The notes beneath the pieces were generated by a model that made no database searches, had not been told where the DNA came from, and saw only the letters and a list, made by a program, of their open reading frames with translations. This document shows, piece after piece, positions 26,852-35,900 of a DNA stretch of 64,000 bases; position 1 is the stretch's first letter; every line of letters starts with the position of its first letter. Made by a program: the position numbers and the translations under genes. The DNA comes from Parapedobacter tibetensis (lineage in GTDB: Bacteria; Bacteroidota; Bacteroidia; Sphingobacteriales; Sphingobacteriaceae), in the NCBI RefSeq assembly GCF_024704835.1, contig NZ_JAMXBE010000017.1, forward strand, positions 54,009-118,008, in the 5' to 3' direction.

Positions 26852-27399
26852 AAAAACTAACTCCCAAGAAGTATTAAATATGTACTAGAAAAAGTAACTT
26901 GAGATGTTGCACATCATTAACCATATTATGATGAATCAACACATTATTTCAAATTACCACCCAACTGACGCAAAAGACTGTGCATTACTCGCCTGCACAT
27001 AGACCTCAATCAATTGTTGTCCAGAAGTGCTAAATGTACCGTTTTGGGCTTTAGAACCTTCATTGTTGCTTTGAAGAATATAGCTTCCTCCATAATACAA
27101 TATCCAGATATATCCACTATGGTAGCCCGTATAAGCTGTAATAGAAGCGCTATAGTAAATACCTGAAGAAACCGTACCGTAAAACCCTGCATTTGCATCT
27201 TGCATATCCCAACCTTGGTGTGAGGTAGCCACACAAAAACGGTAATAGTCATCACAATACGTCCCAGTTTGTGCTTTTGCGGATGTGAAGTTTACCGTTA
27301 ACAATAATAACGGCAGTGCCAAAATTGAATAAACTCGTGTTTTCATAGTTTCTAATTTTTAAAATTTTGTCAATAATTAATTATGGGAGTTAGTCTTTT
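26852..27399. repeat. Inverted repeats flanking the small secreted-protein gene
   Basis: AAAAACTAACTCCCA at 26852-26866 faces its inverted copy at 27384-27399 (AAAAGACTAACTCCCA on the minus strand), 15 of 16 positions alike. The pair encloses the 130-residue gene and resembles the ends of a small mobile or invertible unit of about 550 bp. No target-site duplication was identified. Confidence 0.45.
26954..27346 (-). CDS. Small secreted protein of unknown function
   Basis: 130 residues. A clear signal peptide (MKTRVYSILALPLLLLTV ... AKAQ) is followed by a mature part of about 105 residues, rich in Tyr, Ser and Gly. Two cysteines (TYCDDYYRFCVA) close to the N-terminus could form a disulphide. 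No membrane helix or lipobox. It follows the SurA-like lipoprotein gene by 64 bases on the same strand and is enclosed by inverted repeats. I do not recognise a family. A substrate or partner of the SurA-like protein is possible but only inferred from position. Confidence 0.65.
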   Translation of the reverse strand: MKTRVYSILALPLLLLTVNFTSAKAQTGTYCDDYYRFCVATSHQGWDMQDANAGFYGTVSSGIYYSASITAYTGYHSGYIWILYYGGSYILQSNNEGSKAQNGTFSTSGQQLIEVYVQASNAQSFASVGW

Positions 27400-27410
27400 G
27401 CAGTTAGTAT

Positions 27411-29090
27411 TTAAAGGTATTGCCGATATTTTTCGGGCGTTATCTTATTGATGCAGGAATACTTAGCTTTCAAACCCGGTAGTTTCCCCCGCTTGATTTC
27501 CAGCAGTTTAAATGCTTCCATTTCCCGAATAATTTCCGCCCTCACTTCATGCAATGGCGTGGCCTGTTGTCCGTAATCATAATTTTTAACAATCACTGAA
27601 TAGTTATCGCCCAGCTCATGGGGAGGCAAAACCTGGTCATTTTCCATAAACAGCAGCCTTTGCATTACCTTGGGAGGGAAAAAAGGTTGGCCATATCCCA
27701 TGTTGGTATTCCATTGGATATCCCGCAGGCCTTTTAGTGAAGTTAGTCGAGCTGTATCGCGACGGTTTTGCATGATGTCCACGATTCCCTTTCCTGCATT
27801 CTGCAGGTTGTCAAAAGAAAAAATCGAAACATTTACACCATCCGGTTTGACATACCTGCTTTTGTTTGTGCCGTACCAGTCAGCGATTGCTTCATCGTAC
27901 AGCTTGATTGACTTTTTTAATTCCTCCGTTTCATAATAACTGTAAATAAGATTCTTGCGGTAATTCTCACGGTCTAGTATGAACTCCGGATCATTGGTTA
28001 TGCCCAGCTTTTCTGCCTTCGCGTATGAATACTCACTGTAAACCCATGATCGTATAATATGCCCTATTTGTTCCGTACTCCTTATTTCCTGTTTAAAGGG
28101 CAAGTAGTTATAATAATCTATGAAATCAGCTATTGAATGTTGGGCTTGCTTTTCTTCTACAATGAAAGTAAAGGCATTTTCCGACAAAATCTCATGAAAG
28201 TGTTGTTTTTCAAATTCATGGAGCGGGACTAGTTTAGAAAGTATCTTGTTGAATTTGGAAAGTGCATCTGGATTATAAATAATATGAGTATTACCATTAA
28301 CTTCATTTTGGTAGTCTGCAACTATTTCTACTTCCTGCTGAAAGTTGAGCTTTTGGATGATTTCATCGGTCGGCGCAGGCTCATCCGCTATTGCCGTATC
28401 CTTGATATAGAACAAATAAGCCCCATGTTGAAACATCAGTATCGGGGTCAGTTCGCCTTTCTTCATACTGAACAGGTACTCGCCGTACTCCCAGAAGTCC
28501 ACAAAAGGCCACTCGATCACCGCTTCCCCATGGATAACGTTTTGATGTCCAATGCTGCGTCCAATGGCCTCATCGAATTCCGCCAACCCCTTTAACTGAT
28601 TCCCGCCGATAAAATGCGTGGCGGTATTGAAGTCTTTAAACTTCAGGTATGCTATGCTGATTTTCTTCCTGTTCCGTTCGCGTGCCAGGTCAATCTCTTT
28701 TTGGTCCAGAGGTTGCATCTTATCGATCAGAAACTGCTCCAGGATACCCCTCCGTTGCGCTATCATCAGTTTTTCCATGCTTGCTACCCCGCGAGCCACC
28801 TCCGCTTGTTCGTGATACCCCCTTTCATAAGCGTCTGCCAGGAAATAGGCCCGGTTAATAAACTCCTGTATCCATTTTTCAACGTCATTCTCGCCAGGCT
28901 CCATGCTGGCCGTATCTTGGTAAGCTTCCTTAAACCGCTTGAGGTTTTTTTCCAGTTCGTATGCCGTTATACGGACATCGGCGACCTGCAGCACCACGTT
29001 ATCGTTAATGGGACTTTTGTCCACTGTACGATGCGTACATGAAAAAACAACAATGGCAACTGCGATTAAAGAAAATCCGATGTTTTTCAT
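27411..29090 (-). CDS. SurA-like lipoprotein (peptidyl-prolyl isomerase/chaperone type)
   Basis: 559 residues from the ATG at 29090, which begins MKNIGFSLIAVAIVVFSC with a lipobox at Cys 18. The mature N-terminus NDNVVLQVADVRITAYELEKNL is the SurA/PpiC N-terminal helix-strand start. Two PpiC-like regions can be guessed (about 150-260 and 390-500), but classical rotamase motifs are weak, so it may act as a chaperone only. It is the third gene after susC and susD on the same strand, separated by a hairpin at 29142, and followed by a small secreted protein. A second, broken copy of its 5' end lies at 22770-22964. Confidence 0.75.
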   Translation of the reverse strand: MKNIGFSLIAVAIVVFSCTHRTVDKSPINDNVVLQVADVRITAYELEKNLKRFKEAYQDTASMEPGENDVEKWIQEFINRAYFLADAYERGYHEQAEVARGVASMEKLMIAQRRGILEQFLIDKMQPLDQKEIDLARERNRKKISIAYLKFKDFNTATHFIGGNQLKGLAEFDEAIGRSIGHQNVIHGEAVIEWPFVDFWEYGEYLFSMKKGELTPILMFQHGAYLFYIKDTAIADEPAPTDEIIQKLNFQQEVEIVADYQNEVNGNTHIIYNPDALSKFNKILSKLVPLHEFEKQHFHEILSENAFTFIVEEKQAQHSIADFIDYYNYLPFKQEIRSTEQIGHIIRSWVYSEYSYAKAEKLGITNDPEFILDRENYRKNLIYSYYETEELKKSIKLYDEAIADWYGTNKSRYVKPDGVNVSIFSFDNLQNAGKGIVDIMQNRRDTARLTSLKGLRDIQWNTNMGYGQPFFPPKVMQRLLFMENDQVLPPHELGDNYSVIVKNYDYGQQATPLHEVRAEIIREMEAFKLLEIKRGKLPGLKAKYSCINKITPEKYRQYL

Positions 29091-29141
29091 AGTTGGCATC
29101 TGTCTGTAAAACGGTGTACAGGCTAGCATAGCAGATAAGTA

Positions 29142-29177
29142 AAAATAAGGCCGCTACAAAAGCAGCCTTATTTTACA
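29142..29177 (-). terminator. Terminator or attenuator after susD
   Basis: 10-bp stem AAAATAAGGC/GCCTTATTTT, minus-strand side followed by T-rich sequence. It lies between the susD stop and the SurA-like gene and could reduce read-through. Confidence 0.75.
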
Positions 29178-29209
29178 TCATTAGCTTAGTAAGACATTTA
29201 ATGCGCCGT

Positions 29210-31183
29210 CTAATACCCCGGGTTCTGATAAGCTTGCTTCTCCGCTGCACTCATTTCCAAGGCATCAATCTGATCTCGCGGAATGGGGCGTAAATAATGA
29301 TACGGTTGGATGCTACGTGTAATGGTTTGTGGAGTATGATCTCCAAAATTAGCTCCGCAAATCTCGTAGGTAGTAGCAAGTGCATTCCACTTTTGCGTCC
29401 GGATCAGATCAAACCACCGGTAACCTTCACCGAAATATTCGCGTGAAAGCTCCGCCAAGATATAATTGATATCAATGGTTGCCGGTGTAGCCACTACCAT
29501 CGCCGCACTGTTATCTTCGATTTTCCCCACATTGCCGTTGTTATGCCAGCGCCATTTTCCGGCTCGCGCACGAACAACATTTATGAGTTCACGCGCATTC
29601 TTGCCCGCTACCGTGGATGCGCCCTTTACTGCGGCCTCAGCGGCCACGAAATACAATTCGGAGAACTTCGCGACTTTGAACGGACGGGTGAGGTTGGCGT
29701 TCGGTTGCCCAACGCCACTGCCATTGTCCGTACGGTAAGTACCTATCTTCCAAAGCCCAGGAAACACGCGGCGACCGATGCCACGGGGCGATATCACAAA
29801 ATCGGACCTGCCAGGTAAAACCCCAGCCCCGACACCCGAGTAGTCCTTTCCCGGGAAATTTGCACCTGTCGGATAAACGATATCACCTGCTTGTGATTCA
29901 TCATCCAGAAACGTCAAGATAGCATCCTCTGGGTAAACTGGCAAATCATTAGCATTATACAAGACCGTATTGGTTGTTCCGCCCTTTGGCCAGTTGCCTC
30001 TGTAAACGGTTGCAAAAGTTCCATCGTAACGTGAATCAAGTGTCTTATCGGCAAACGTATTCTCAATCGCTCCGATCGTGGGCGCCATGCGGGTCCAAGG
30101 CCGTCCCAAGGCCTGTGCCGCCTCACGTTCCACAGAAACTACGCCGCCACCAGTTCCATCGGGATTAGCTGCACTTTTGATTTCCGTGTAGTTCCACGTC
30201 ACCATCCAAGCGGCGGCATTCCCCCCTGCATCGGTGCCAGCAAAACAATTGATGCAAGTACCGTTGTAAAACTCACTATCCTGGGTATGGTCAGCGTACA
30301 AGAGCATTTCATTGTTTCGGTCGTTGCCACCCACATGTAAATCATAAAATGTTTCCACCAAACCGAAAGGTCCAGGATCATCAATCGCTTGCGTAGCGAT
30401 ATTATATGCTTGCTGGAAATACCACTGGGCATCATGTCCATCTGGATCAACCCGGGCAGCTTCAGGATATGTCGGGATATTATTCGGGTTTTCCAACCAC
30501 CAAGCGTAGGTCAAATAGGCCTTTGCCAAGTAAAGACGAGCCAAGGTTTTCGTAGCGCCACCGGTCACACGTCCCGCAACAGGCAAATCGTTGACTGCCG
30601 TCAGTAAATCGGGGAATATCGCCTTTGTGTAAACTTCGGGTACTGTATTGCGCACGGAAGTAGTCGATGCGCTCGTATTGAACATCAGCTCTCCAGCGCC
30701 CAAATCCAACGGCACACCGCCAAATGTCTGTACCAGCAGGAAATAGTCGAACGCACGGAAGAACCGGGCCTCGGCAATCAGCGCGGTAGGAATCGTACCT
30801 ACTGATTCCGCATTTTCGATAATGCCGCTAGCGGTATTGATGTTGCTAAACGTAACCCCCCAAATGGCATCGGAACGACTATCAGCGGGTGTGATTTCCC
30901 CCTGTCCACTGATATCCATTACAAGAAAATTACCATCTGCACTTTGTCCATATGTATATTCATCTGTACCAGTTTCCAAGGTATTGTAATAGTAGGGCTG
31001 TCCGTAAATCCAGCGCAAGTGAGCATACATAGATGTCAACCCACCATAAACACCTTTTTCTGTCGTGAAAAAACCGGGCTCAAAAATGTGGCGCGGCTCC
31101 TCCTCCAATATCTTGGTACAGGAAACCATAACCAACGTCATCAACGCTGTTGCAAGATAAGAAGTGATATGTATCCGTTTCAT
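29210..31183 (-). CDS. SusD/RagB-family glycan-binding lipoprotein
   Basis: 657 residues from the ATG at 31183 (MKRIHITSYL), signal peptide with lipobox MVSC. It begins ILEEEPRH and shows the SusD hallmarks: N-terminal SusD-like region with TPR helices, EARFFRAFDYFLLVQTFGGVPL, and a C-terminal RagB region with ELSREYFGEGYRWFDLIR and HYLRPIPRDQIDA. It forms the lid on the SusC transporter at the cell surface and binds oligosaccharide for import. It lies 10 bases after susC. Its position among xylanase and glucuronidase genes points to xylan fragments as ligand. Confidence 0.95.
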   Translation of the reverse strand: MKRIHITSYLATALMTLVMVSCTKILEEEPRHIFEPGFFTTEKGVYGGLTSMYAHLRWIYGQPYYYNTLETGTDEYTYGQSADGNFLVMDISGQGEITPADSRSDAIWGVTFSNINTASGIIENAESVGTIPTALIAEARFFRAFDYFLLVQTFGGVPLDLGAGELMFNTSASTTSVRNTVPEVYTKAIFPDLLTAVNDLPVAGRVTGGATKTLARLYLAKAYLTYAWWLENPNNIPTYPEAARVDPDGHDAQWYFQQAYNIATQAIDDPGPFGLVETFYDLHVGGNDRNNEMLLYADHTQDSEFYNGTCINCFAGTDAGGNAAAWMVTWNYTEIKSAANPDGTGGGVVSVEREAAQALGRPWTRMAPTIGAIENTFADKTLDSRYDGTFATVYRGNWPKGGTTNTVLYNANDLPVYPEDAILTFLDDESQAGDIVYPTGANFPGKDYSGVGAGVLPGRSDFVISPRGIGRRVFPGLWKIGTYRTDNGSGVGQPNANLTRPFKVAKFSELYFVAAEAAVKGASTVAGKNARELINVVRARAGKWRWHNNGNVGKIEDNSAAMVVATPATIDINYILAELSREYFGEGYRWFDLIRTQKWNALATTYEICGANFGDHTPQTITRSIQPYHYLRPIPRDQIDALEMSAAEKQAYQNPGY

Positions 31184-31193
31184 CGTTTTTCTT

Positions 31194-34100
31194 TTAAAAT
31201 GTAAGGTTAACACCAAGTAGGTAGTTGCGTGTACTGGGCGTATTCGTACCCAAGGTAAGGATGCGGCTCACGCTCTGGGGCAAGCCAACCGCCGCATTCT
31301 GGTCTCCAAATGAGTTCGTTTCGGGATCCATGCCCGATTCCCGGTGGTAGGGCGAGAACATGACGAACGGGTTCTGGGCGGCAAAATATAGTCGCAGATT
31401 GATATCCGAACCCCTAAGCTGGCTGAAATCATATCCTAGTGTTATGGTGCGTATCTTCAGGTACGATGCATCGAAGTACCCCATGGTACTCATATATTTG
31501 AGGTTATCTCCGCTTCTGTAGCTTTCGGGATTGGGGTACTTAGCCCCTGTATTGTCCGGTGTCCAGTAATCGACAGCCATGTTCCCGTTTCGCCCATTCA
31601 ACAAATTGAGATATCCACCTGATCCGTAAATGGTACTATTGAGAATACCCCCATTTTTAAATACTCCCACAGCGCTCAAGTCAAACCCCCTATAGGACAC
31701 ACGCGTGTGAAACCCACCTTGAAAGTTAGGTTGTAAGCTAATAACTTGCCTATCATCATCATTAATCTGCCGAGTGGGTACTCCGCTTGCATCGTAATCT
31801 CCGGTATATGTCACTTTAATCATGCCCAGTGAGTTCACATCCGGTTCGAGGATACCCCGGTGCGGGTCGTCCTCCTGCCAAAGCCCGATGCGCTCGAAGT
31901 CGAAAATCACATCGATGGGATGGCCAACGAACCACCAGTTGTTTGTATTTCTGTCCATTCCTGAAGCTAACGACACTAATAAGTTACGGTTGGCGTAAAG
32001 GTTGAAACCAGCCTCCCAAGTCCAACCGTTGTGATTGTCCAAAATCGTACCGTTCAGCGCAAGCTCAATCCCTTTGTTCTGGGTGCGACCTACATTTTCC
32101 GTTATCGAACTCACGCCTGAAGTAGCAGGCAACCCCTTGTTCAGCAACAAATCTTCGGTTTTTGTAATGTAGTATTCAACCGTTCCCGACAGTCGATGGT
32201 TCAACAGCGAAAAGTCTAAGCCGAAATTCGCAGTATTGGAAAACTCCCACCCCAAATGCGGGCTAGGCAATTGTGATACAAAATTACCAACCGCGAATTC
32301 GCTTCCAAAATTATAGGGTCGAGTAGCCAACAACCCAAGAGTTGCATATGGGTTAACAGCCTGGTTGGAGGTTTGACCCCAACCCACACGCAACTTTAAC
32401 ATATTGACCTTATCCATACCCTCCATGAAAGACTCCTGCGCAATATTCCAACCTGCGGATACCGCTGGATAAATATGCCATTTGTGACCAGGAGCTAGCC
32501 TAGACGAACCATCGGAGCGTAGGGTGGCCGTCAACATATAACGGTCATCATAGCTGTACATCACGCGCCCCATATACGACATCAACCCCCATACTTCATA
32601 CCATTGATCGCCGGGCGGGATAGTGATCTCACCTGTGGCATGCCCCAGGTTGTAGAACTGGAAATGGTCTGCGGGGATACCCGTGGCCACGACACGGGAA
32701 CGGTTGAACTTGTTCTGCTCGGCCGAATATAAGGCCACCACATTTAAATTATGGGCTCCGCCGAACGTCCGGTCGTAAGTCAACAGGTTTTCAACCAACC
32801 AATGGTAGGTGTGCGAGTTGCTGATCGATGCGGAGGAAATGGTAGTGGGGTTGGTGCTGTTTATCCCCTCCCCGGTGTACGCACCTCCATTGTTCTGGCG
32901 ATAATCCAAACCGAGGTTGGCACGGAACTTCAAGCCTTCCACCCAGGGAATTTGCACTTCGCCGTACAGCGAATTGAAGCTCGCAAATCCCCTGGATTCG
33001 CTCAACCACTGGTCCTTCAGGCTTTCTACAATTTCCCTCGAATATACCCACGGCTCATCGATAGCCGTCCTTACGGTCCGCTTCCATGAGCCGTCTTCAT
33101 TGAACGGGTTGGCAACGGGTGTCATCCTTAAGAGGCCTCCCACATTCACCTGCGTACCTTCCGTAAGGTTATAATTGTTGTTAGTGGTGATGCCGAAACG
33201 GAAGTGTTTGCCCACCTCCTGGTCGATACTTCCACGTAGTGCGTAACGGCTGAATTGCTGTGTAGGTATTACGGCCTGATCGAGCAGGTAGCCACCACCG
33301 AAGTTGTAGCTGCCACGTTCGGTACCGCTTGAGATGCTCACATCATGGCTTGTCATGGTAGCGGTCCTGTACAGCAAGTCCTGCCAGTCGGTGTCCACAT
33401 CCTCGCCTTCGTCTTGCCCATAGGTCGTGTAAGGTATATTCAACTGTCGGAGCTTTACCATATCAGACCCACTCATCATGGGGAACTTGCCAAACACCTT
33501 TTTCGCGCCTGTGAAACTGTTATAGTTTACCCGTGCTTTCTGCCCCATTTGCCCTTTGTTGGTAGTAACCAAGATCACCCCATTGGCACCACGCGAACCG
33601 TAGATGGCTGTCGCGGAGGCGTCCTTCAAGATATCGATACTTTTGATGTCGTTGGGGTTAATGTCATTGAGGGATCCCACAAAGGGGATTCCATCAAGTA
33701 CGATCAAGGGATCGTTACTGGCTGTCAGCGAGCGCGAGCCGCGGATGCGGACCTGCATGGTACCACCCGGCTGGGACGAGGTCTGCGTTAGCTCCACCCC
33801 CGGCAAGCGCCCTTGCAGTGCCTGCGAAAAATTAGCCGATGGCACCTCTCGCAAATCCGCTCCACCGATAGACGCCACCGAACCCGTTACCGCTTCCCTG
33901 CGTTGTGTGCCGTAACCCACCACAACGACTTCTTCCAAAGCACTTGTTTCGGCAACAAGTTGGATACGAATGATGGTTTCATTTGTCACCGCGACCTCCT
34001 GGCGTACGTAGCCGAGGTTTGAAACCACGAGGACCGCGCCCGCCTGTACACTCACCGAAAAGGCTCCATTGGCATCGGTGGTCGTGCCGATATTTGTTCC

Positions 34101-34256
34101 TCTCACCTGTACCGAAACCCCCGCCAGGGGTTCACCGGTTTCGGTGGTCACCTGCCCGCTTACGGTCCGCGTTTGGCCTAATGCCGACGATGCATTGAGC
34201 AGTGCCGAGAATGCGAACACAAGCGTGAATACTAGTTTTGTAATGCTCTTCATCAT
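31194..34256 (-). CDS. SusC/RagA-family TonB-dependent transporter
   Basis: 1020-residue outer-membrane receptor. Signal peptide ends at ALGQ; a carboxypeptidase-D-like regulatory domain follows (about 30-110, TVSGQVTTETGEPLAGVSV); then TonB plug (about 120-230, with SALEEVVVVGYGTQRREAVTGSV, the SusC signature, and KDASATAIYGSRGANGVI); then the 22-stranded barrel. It imports oligosaccharides using the proton gradient via TonB. No anti-sigma-linked N-terminal secretin domain is seen, consistent with control by the two-component protein and LacI regulators rather than an ECF sigma factor. Confidence 0.96.
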   Translation of the reverse strand: MMKSITKLVFTLVFAFSALLNASSALGQTRTVSGQVTTETGEPLAGVSVQVRGTNIGTTTDANGAFSVSVQAGAVLVVSNLGYVRQEVAVTNETIIRIQLVAETSALEEVVVVGYGTQRREAVTGSVASIGGADLREVPSANFSQALQGRLPGVELTQTSSQPGGTMQVRIRGSRSLTASNDPLIVLDGIPFVGSLNDINPNDIKSIDILKDASATAIYGSRGANGVILVTTNKGQMGQKARVNYNSFTGAKKVFGKFPMMSGSDMVKLRQLNIPYTTYGQDEGEDVDTDWQDLLYRTATMTSHDVSISSGTERGSYNFGGGYLLDQAVIPTQQFSRYALRGSIDQEVGKHFRFGITTNNNYNLTEGTQVNVGGLLRMTPVANPFNEDGSWKRTVRTAIDEPWVYSREIVESLKDQWLSESRGFASFNSLYGEVQIPWVEGLKFRANLGLDYRQNNGGAYTGEGINSTNPTTISSASISNSHTYHWLVENLLTYDRTFGGAHNLNVVALYSAEQNKFNRSRVVATGIPADHFQFYNLGHATGEITIPPGDQWYEVWGLMSYMGRVMYSYDDRYMLTATLRSDGSSRLAPGHKWHIYPAVSAGWNIAQESFMEGMDKVNMLKLRVGWGQTSNQAVNPYATLGLLATRPYNFGSEFAVGNFVSQLPSPHLGWEFSNTANFGLDFSLLNHRLSGTVEYYITKTEDLLLNKGLPATSGVSSITENVGRTQNKGIELALNGTILDNHNGWTWEAGFNLYANRNLLVSLASGMDRNTNNWWFVGHPIDVIFDFERIGLWQEDDPHRGILEPDVNSLGMIKVTYTGDYDASGVPTRQINDDDRQVISLQPNFQGGFHTRVSYRGFDLSAVGVFKNGGILNSTIYGSGGYLNLLNGRNGNMAVDYWTPDNTGAKYPNPESYRSGDNLKYMSTMGYFDASYLKIRTITLGYDFSQLRGSDINLRLYFAAQNPFVMFSPYHRESGMDPETNSFGDQNAAVGLPQSVSRILTLGTNTPSTRNYLLGVNLTF

Positions 34257-34315
34257 TGTTCTTGGTTTAATAAAGGTTCATCAATTGGTAATCGGACCAG
34301 CCCAAAGCCGGTTCA

Positions 34316-34329
34316 TGCCAACGTTGGCG
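34316..34329 (+). promoter_or_regulatory. Type-2 LacI operator in the susC leader
   Basis: TGCCAACGTTGGCG, nearly perfect palindrome with central CG, 60 bases upstream of the susC ATG. Confidence 0.65.
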
Positions 34330-34550
34330 AAAATACCCTCACTGGGCGATAAATGTTTCAATGGTTCCATCATAAATTTTAGTTTTTTGGGTTTACCTTA
34401 TTTGGTTATTGGCAGAATGGCATCCTTCATATCAAGGAGGCTCACTTTCTGGCCGAACGTCATTATTTGAGAATCCTACCCCGTTTATAATTGCACAAAT
34501 TATTTTGGCATAGCTAATATCGCAACAAAGGCGGTTTTCACGAAAAAACC

Positions 34551-34580
34551 ATGTTACAGAAATTATTGCCTATGTTACAT
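34551..34580 (-). promoter_or_regulatory. Two-component box before susC
   Basis: ATGTTACA at 34551-34558 and 34572-34579 on the plus strand, 21 bases apart. About 36 of 40 positions match the box before GH43 (25228), including the ATGG-T-run that follows on the minus strand. Confidence 0.7.
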
Positions 34581-34629
34581 CACGATACAATCGTCAGTAA
34601 ATCAATAAGATAAAAAATTAAACTTTATA

Positions 34630-34643
34630 TGCAATCGGTTGCA
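34630..34643. promoter_or_regulatory. Type-1 LacI operator between susC and lacI
   Basis: TGCAATCGGTTGCA, identical to the sites at 16625 and 25307. As in the GH43 promoter, it is about 50 bases upstream of the paired ATGTTACA box. Confidence 0.7.
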
Positions 34644-34807
34644 ATATTCAATAGGAATATTCATTTTTGCTGGAACCAATTAATCAAAGACACCCTAATA
34701 ATGGCATCCAAGCATGAAACATGACCCATACCATTTCGCGCAACTAATTTTCAAACCGATGAATCCCTCATTACTTGCCAAGCAACATGGGACTACGGAT
34801 ACAAATC

Positions 34808-34840
34808 CGTAATCGGTTGCACCGAAAAACACTACTTTTG
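34808..34840 (+). promoter_or_regulatory. Autoregulatory operator and -7 box of the LacI operon
   Basis: CGTAATCGGTTGCA at 34808-34821, with intact right half TTGCA and degenerate left half. TACTTTTG (TAnnTTTG) follows at 34833-34840. A repressor here would cover the space between -33 and -7 of the LacI-GH10-GH115-GH67 operon. Confidence 0.6.
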
Positions 34841-34873
34841 TGTCGATTACATGCATTCAAACAAACATCGACA

Positions 34874-35899
34874 ATGAATAGAGAGGCCACCATCTATGAC
34901 ATCGCCGAACGGCTGAACATCTCGGCAGCCACGGTAAGCAGGGGACTGAAAGATCACCCCGCCATCAATAAAGAGACCAAGAAGCGGATCGCTGCAGTGG
35001 CCCATGAACTAGGTTATCGGTCAAACAAGTTCGCCAGCAACCTCCGGGGACAACGTACGCACACTATCGGTGTCATCGTGCCGCGGCTGAACAGCCTGTT
35101 CATGTCGTCTGTTTTGGCGGGGATCGAAACCGTGGTCAACGAAAGCGGATTCAACATCCTGATCAGCCAATCGCTGGAACAGCAGGCTAAAGAAAAGTCA
35201 AACGCCATCACCCATTTCAACAACCGGGTGGATGGACTCATCACCTCGCTTTCTTATGAGACCGAAGATTTCAGTCATTTCGATAGCTTCATCCAAAAAA
35301 AAATCCCTTTGGTTTTCTTTGACCGTGTGCCGGATACCATCAATGCCACCAAGATCGTGCTGGATAATTTGAAGGCGGGTTATGAGGCGACGAAGCACCT
35401 GATCGGACAAGGCTGCCGGGATATCGTGCACATTACCGGCAACCTGAAACGGAATGTCTACCGTGACCGGCTCCAGGGCTACCGCAATGCATTGGAGGAA
35501 AACGGCATCCCGTTCGCTGAACACCGCTGCATTTCCAACGACCTCAGTGAGCAAGCCATGGCCGATTGTATCCACAATCGCATCTTCAATGTCTCGCAAT
35601 TGCCCGACGCGTTATTCATTGCCAATGATTCATCCGCCGCATTTGCCATATCGATTTTGAAAGAACAAGGCTACCGGATCCCGCAGGAAATCGCCATCGT
35701 TGGGTTCAACAATGACCTGATTTCGAAAGTAACCGAACCGGCCATCACCACCGTGAACTACCCCGGCTACCAGATGGGGCAGCATGCGGCACGGCTCATT
35801 TTAAATGATATCAGCGGGCAAAACGATGCCAACGTAAGTAGTACCGTCATCCTAAATCCTGAACTTATCATCCGGAAATCATCATTGAAACAATCTTGA
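34874..35899 (+). CDS. LacI-family transcriptional regulator 1
   Basis: 341 residues from the ATG at 34874. N-terminal LacI helix-turn-helix (ATIYDIAERLNISAATVSRGL) with hinge helix KFASNLRGQRT, then a periplasmic-binding-protein-like ligand domain (THTIGVIVPRLNS to the end, with FDRVP and the IVGFNND region). It is first in an operon with GH10, GH115 and GH67 (gap to GH10 is 1 base), so it probably regulates itself and them. The degenerate type-1 operator in its own promoter suggests that the TGCAATCGGTTGCA family is its target. Effector is unknown, perhaps a xylo- or glucuronoxylo-oligosaccharide. Confidence 0.92.
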   Translation: MNREATIYDIAERLNISAATVSRGLKDHPAINKETKKRIAAVAHELGYRSNKFASNLRGQRTHTIGVIVPRLNSLFMSSVLAGIETVVNESGFNILISQSLEQQAKEKSNAITHFNNRVDGLITSLSYETEDFSHFDSFIQKKIPLVFFDRVPDTINATKIVLDNLKAGYEATKHLIGQGCRDIVHITGNLKRNVYRDRLQGYRNALEENGIPFAEHRCISNDLSEQAMADCIHNRIFNVSQLPDALFIANDSSAAFAISILKEQGYRIPQEIAIVGFNNDLISKVTEPAITTVNYPGYQMGQHAARLILNDISGQNDANVSSTVILNPELIIRKSSLKQS

Positions 35900-35900
35900 A

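Noticed and set aside
26676..26888. 70-codon plus-strand frame
   Set aside because: Antisense to the susD tail remnant and running through one arm of the inverted repeat; no support as a gene.
33604..34470. Several plus-strand frames opposite susC
   Set aside because: Shadows of the susC signal, regulatory and plug domains.
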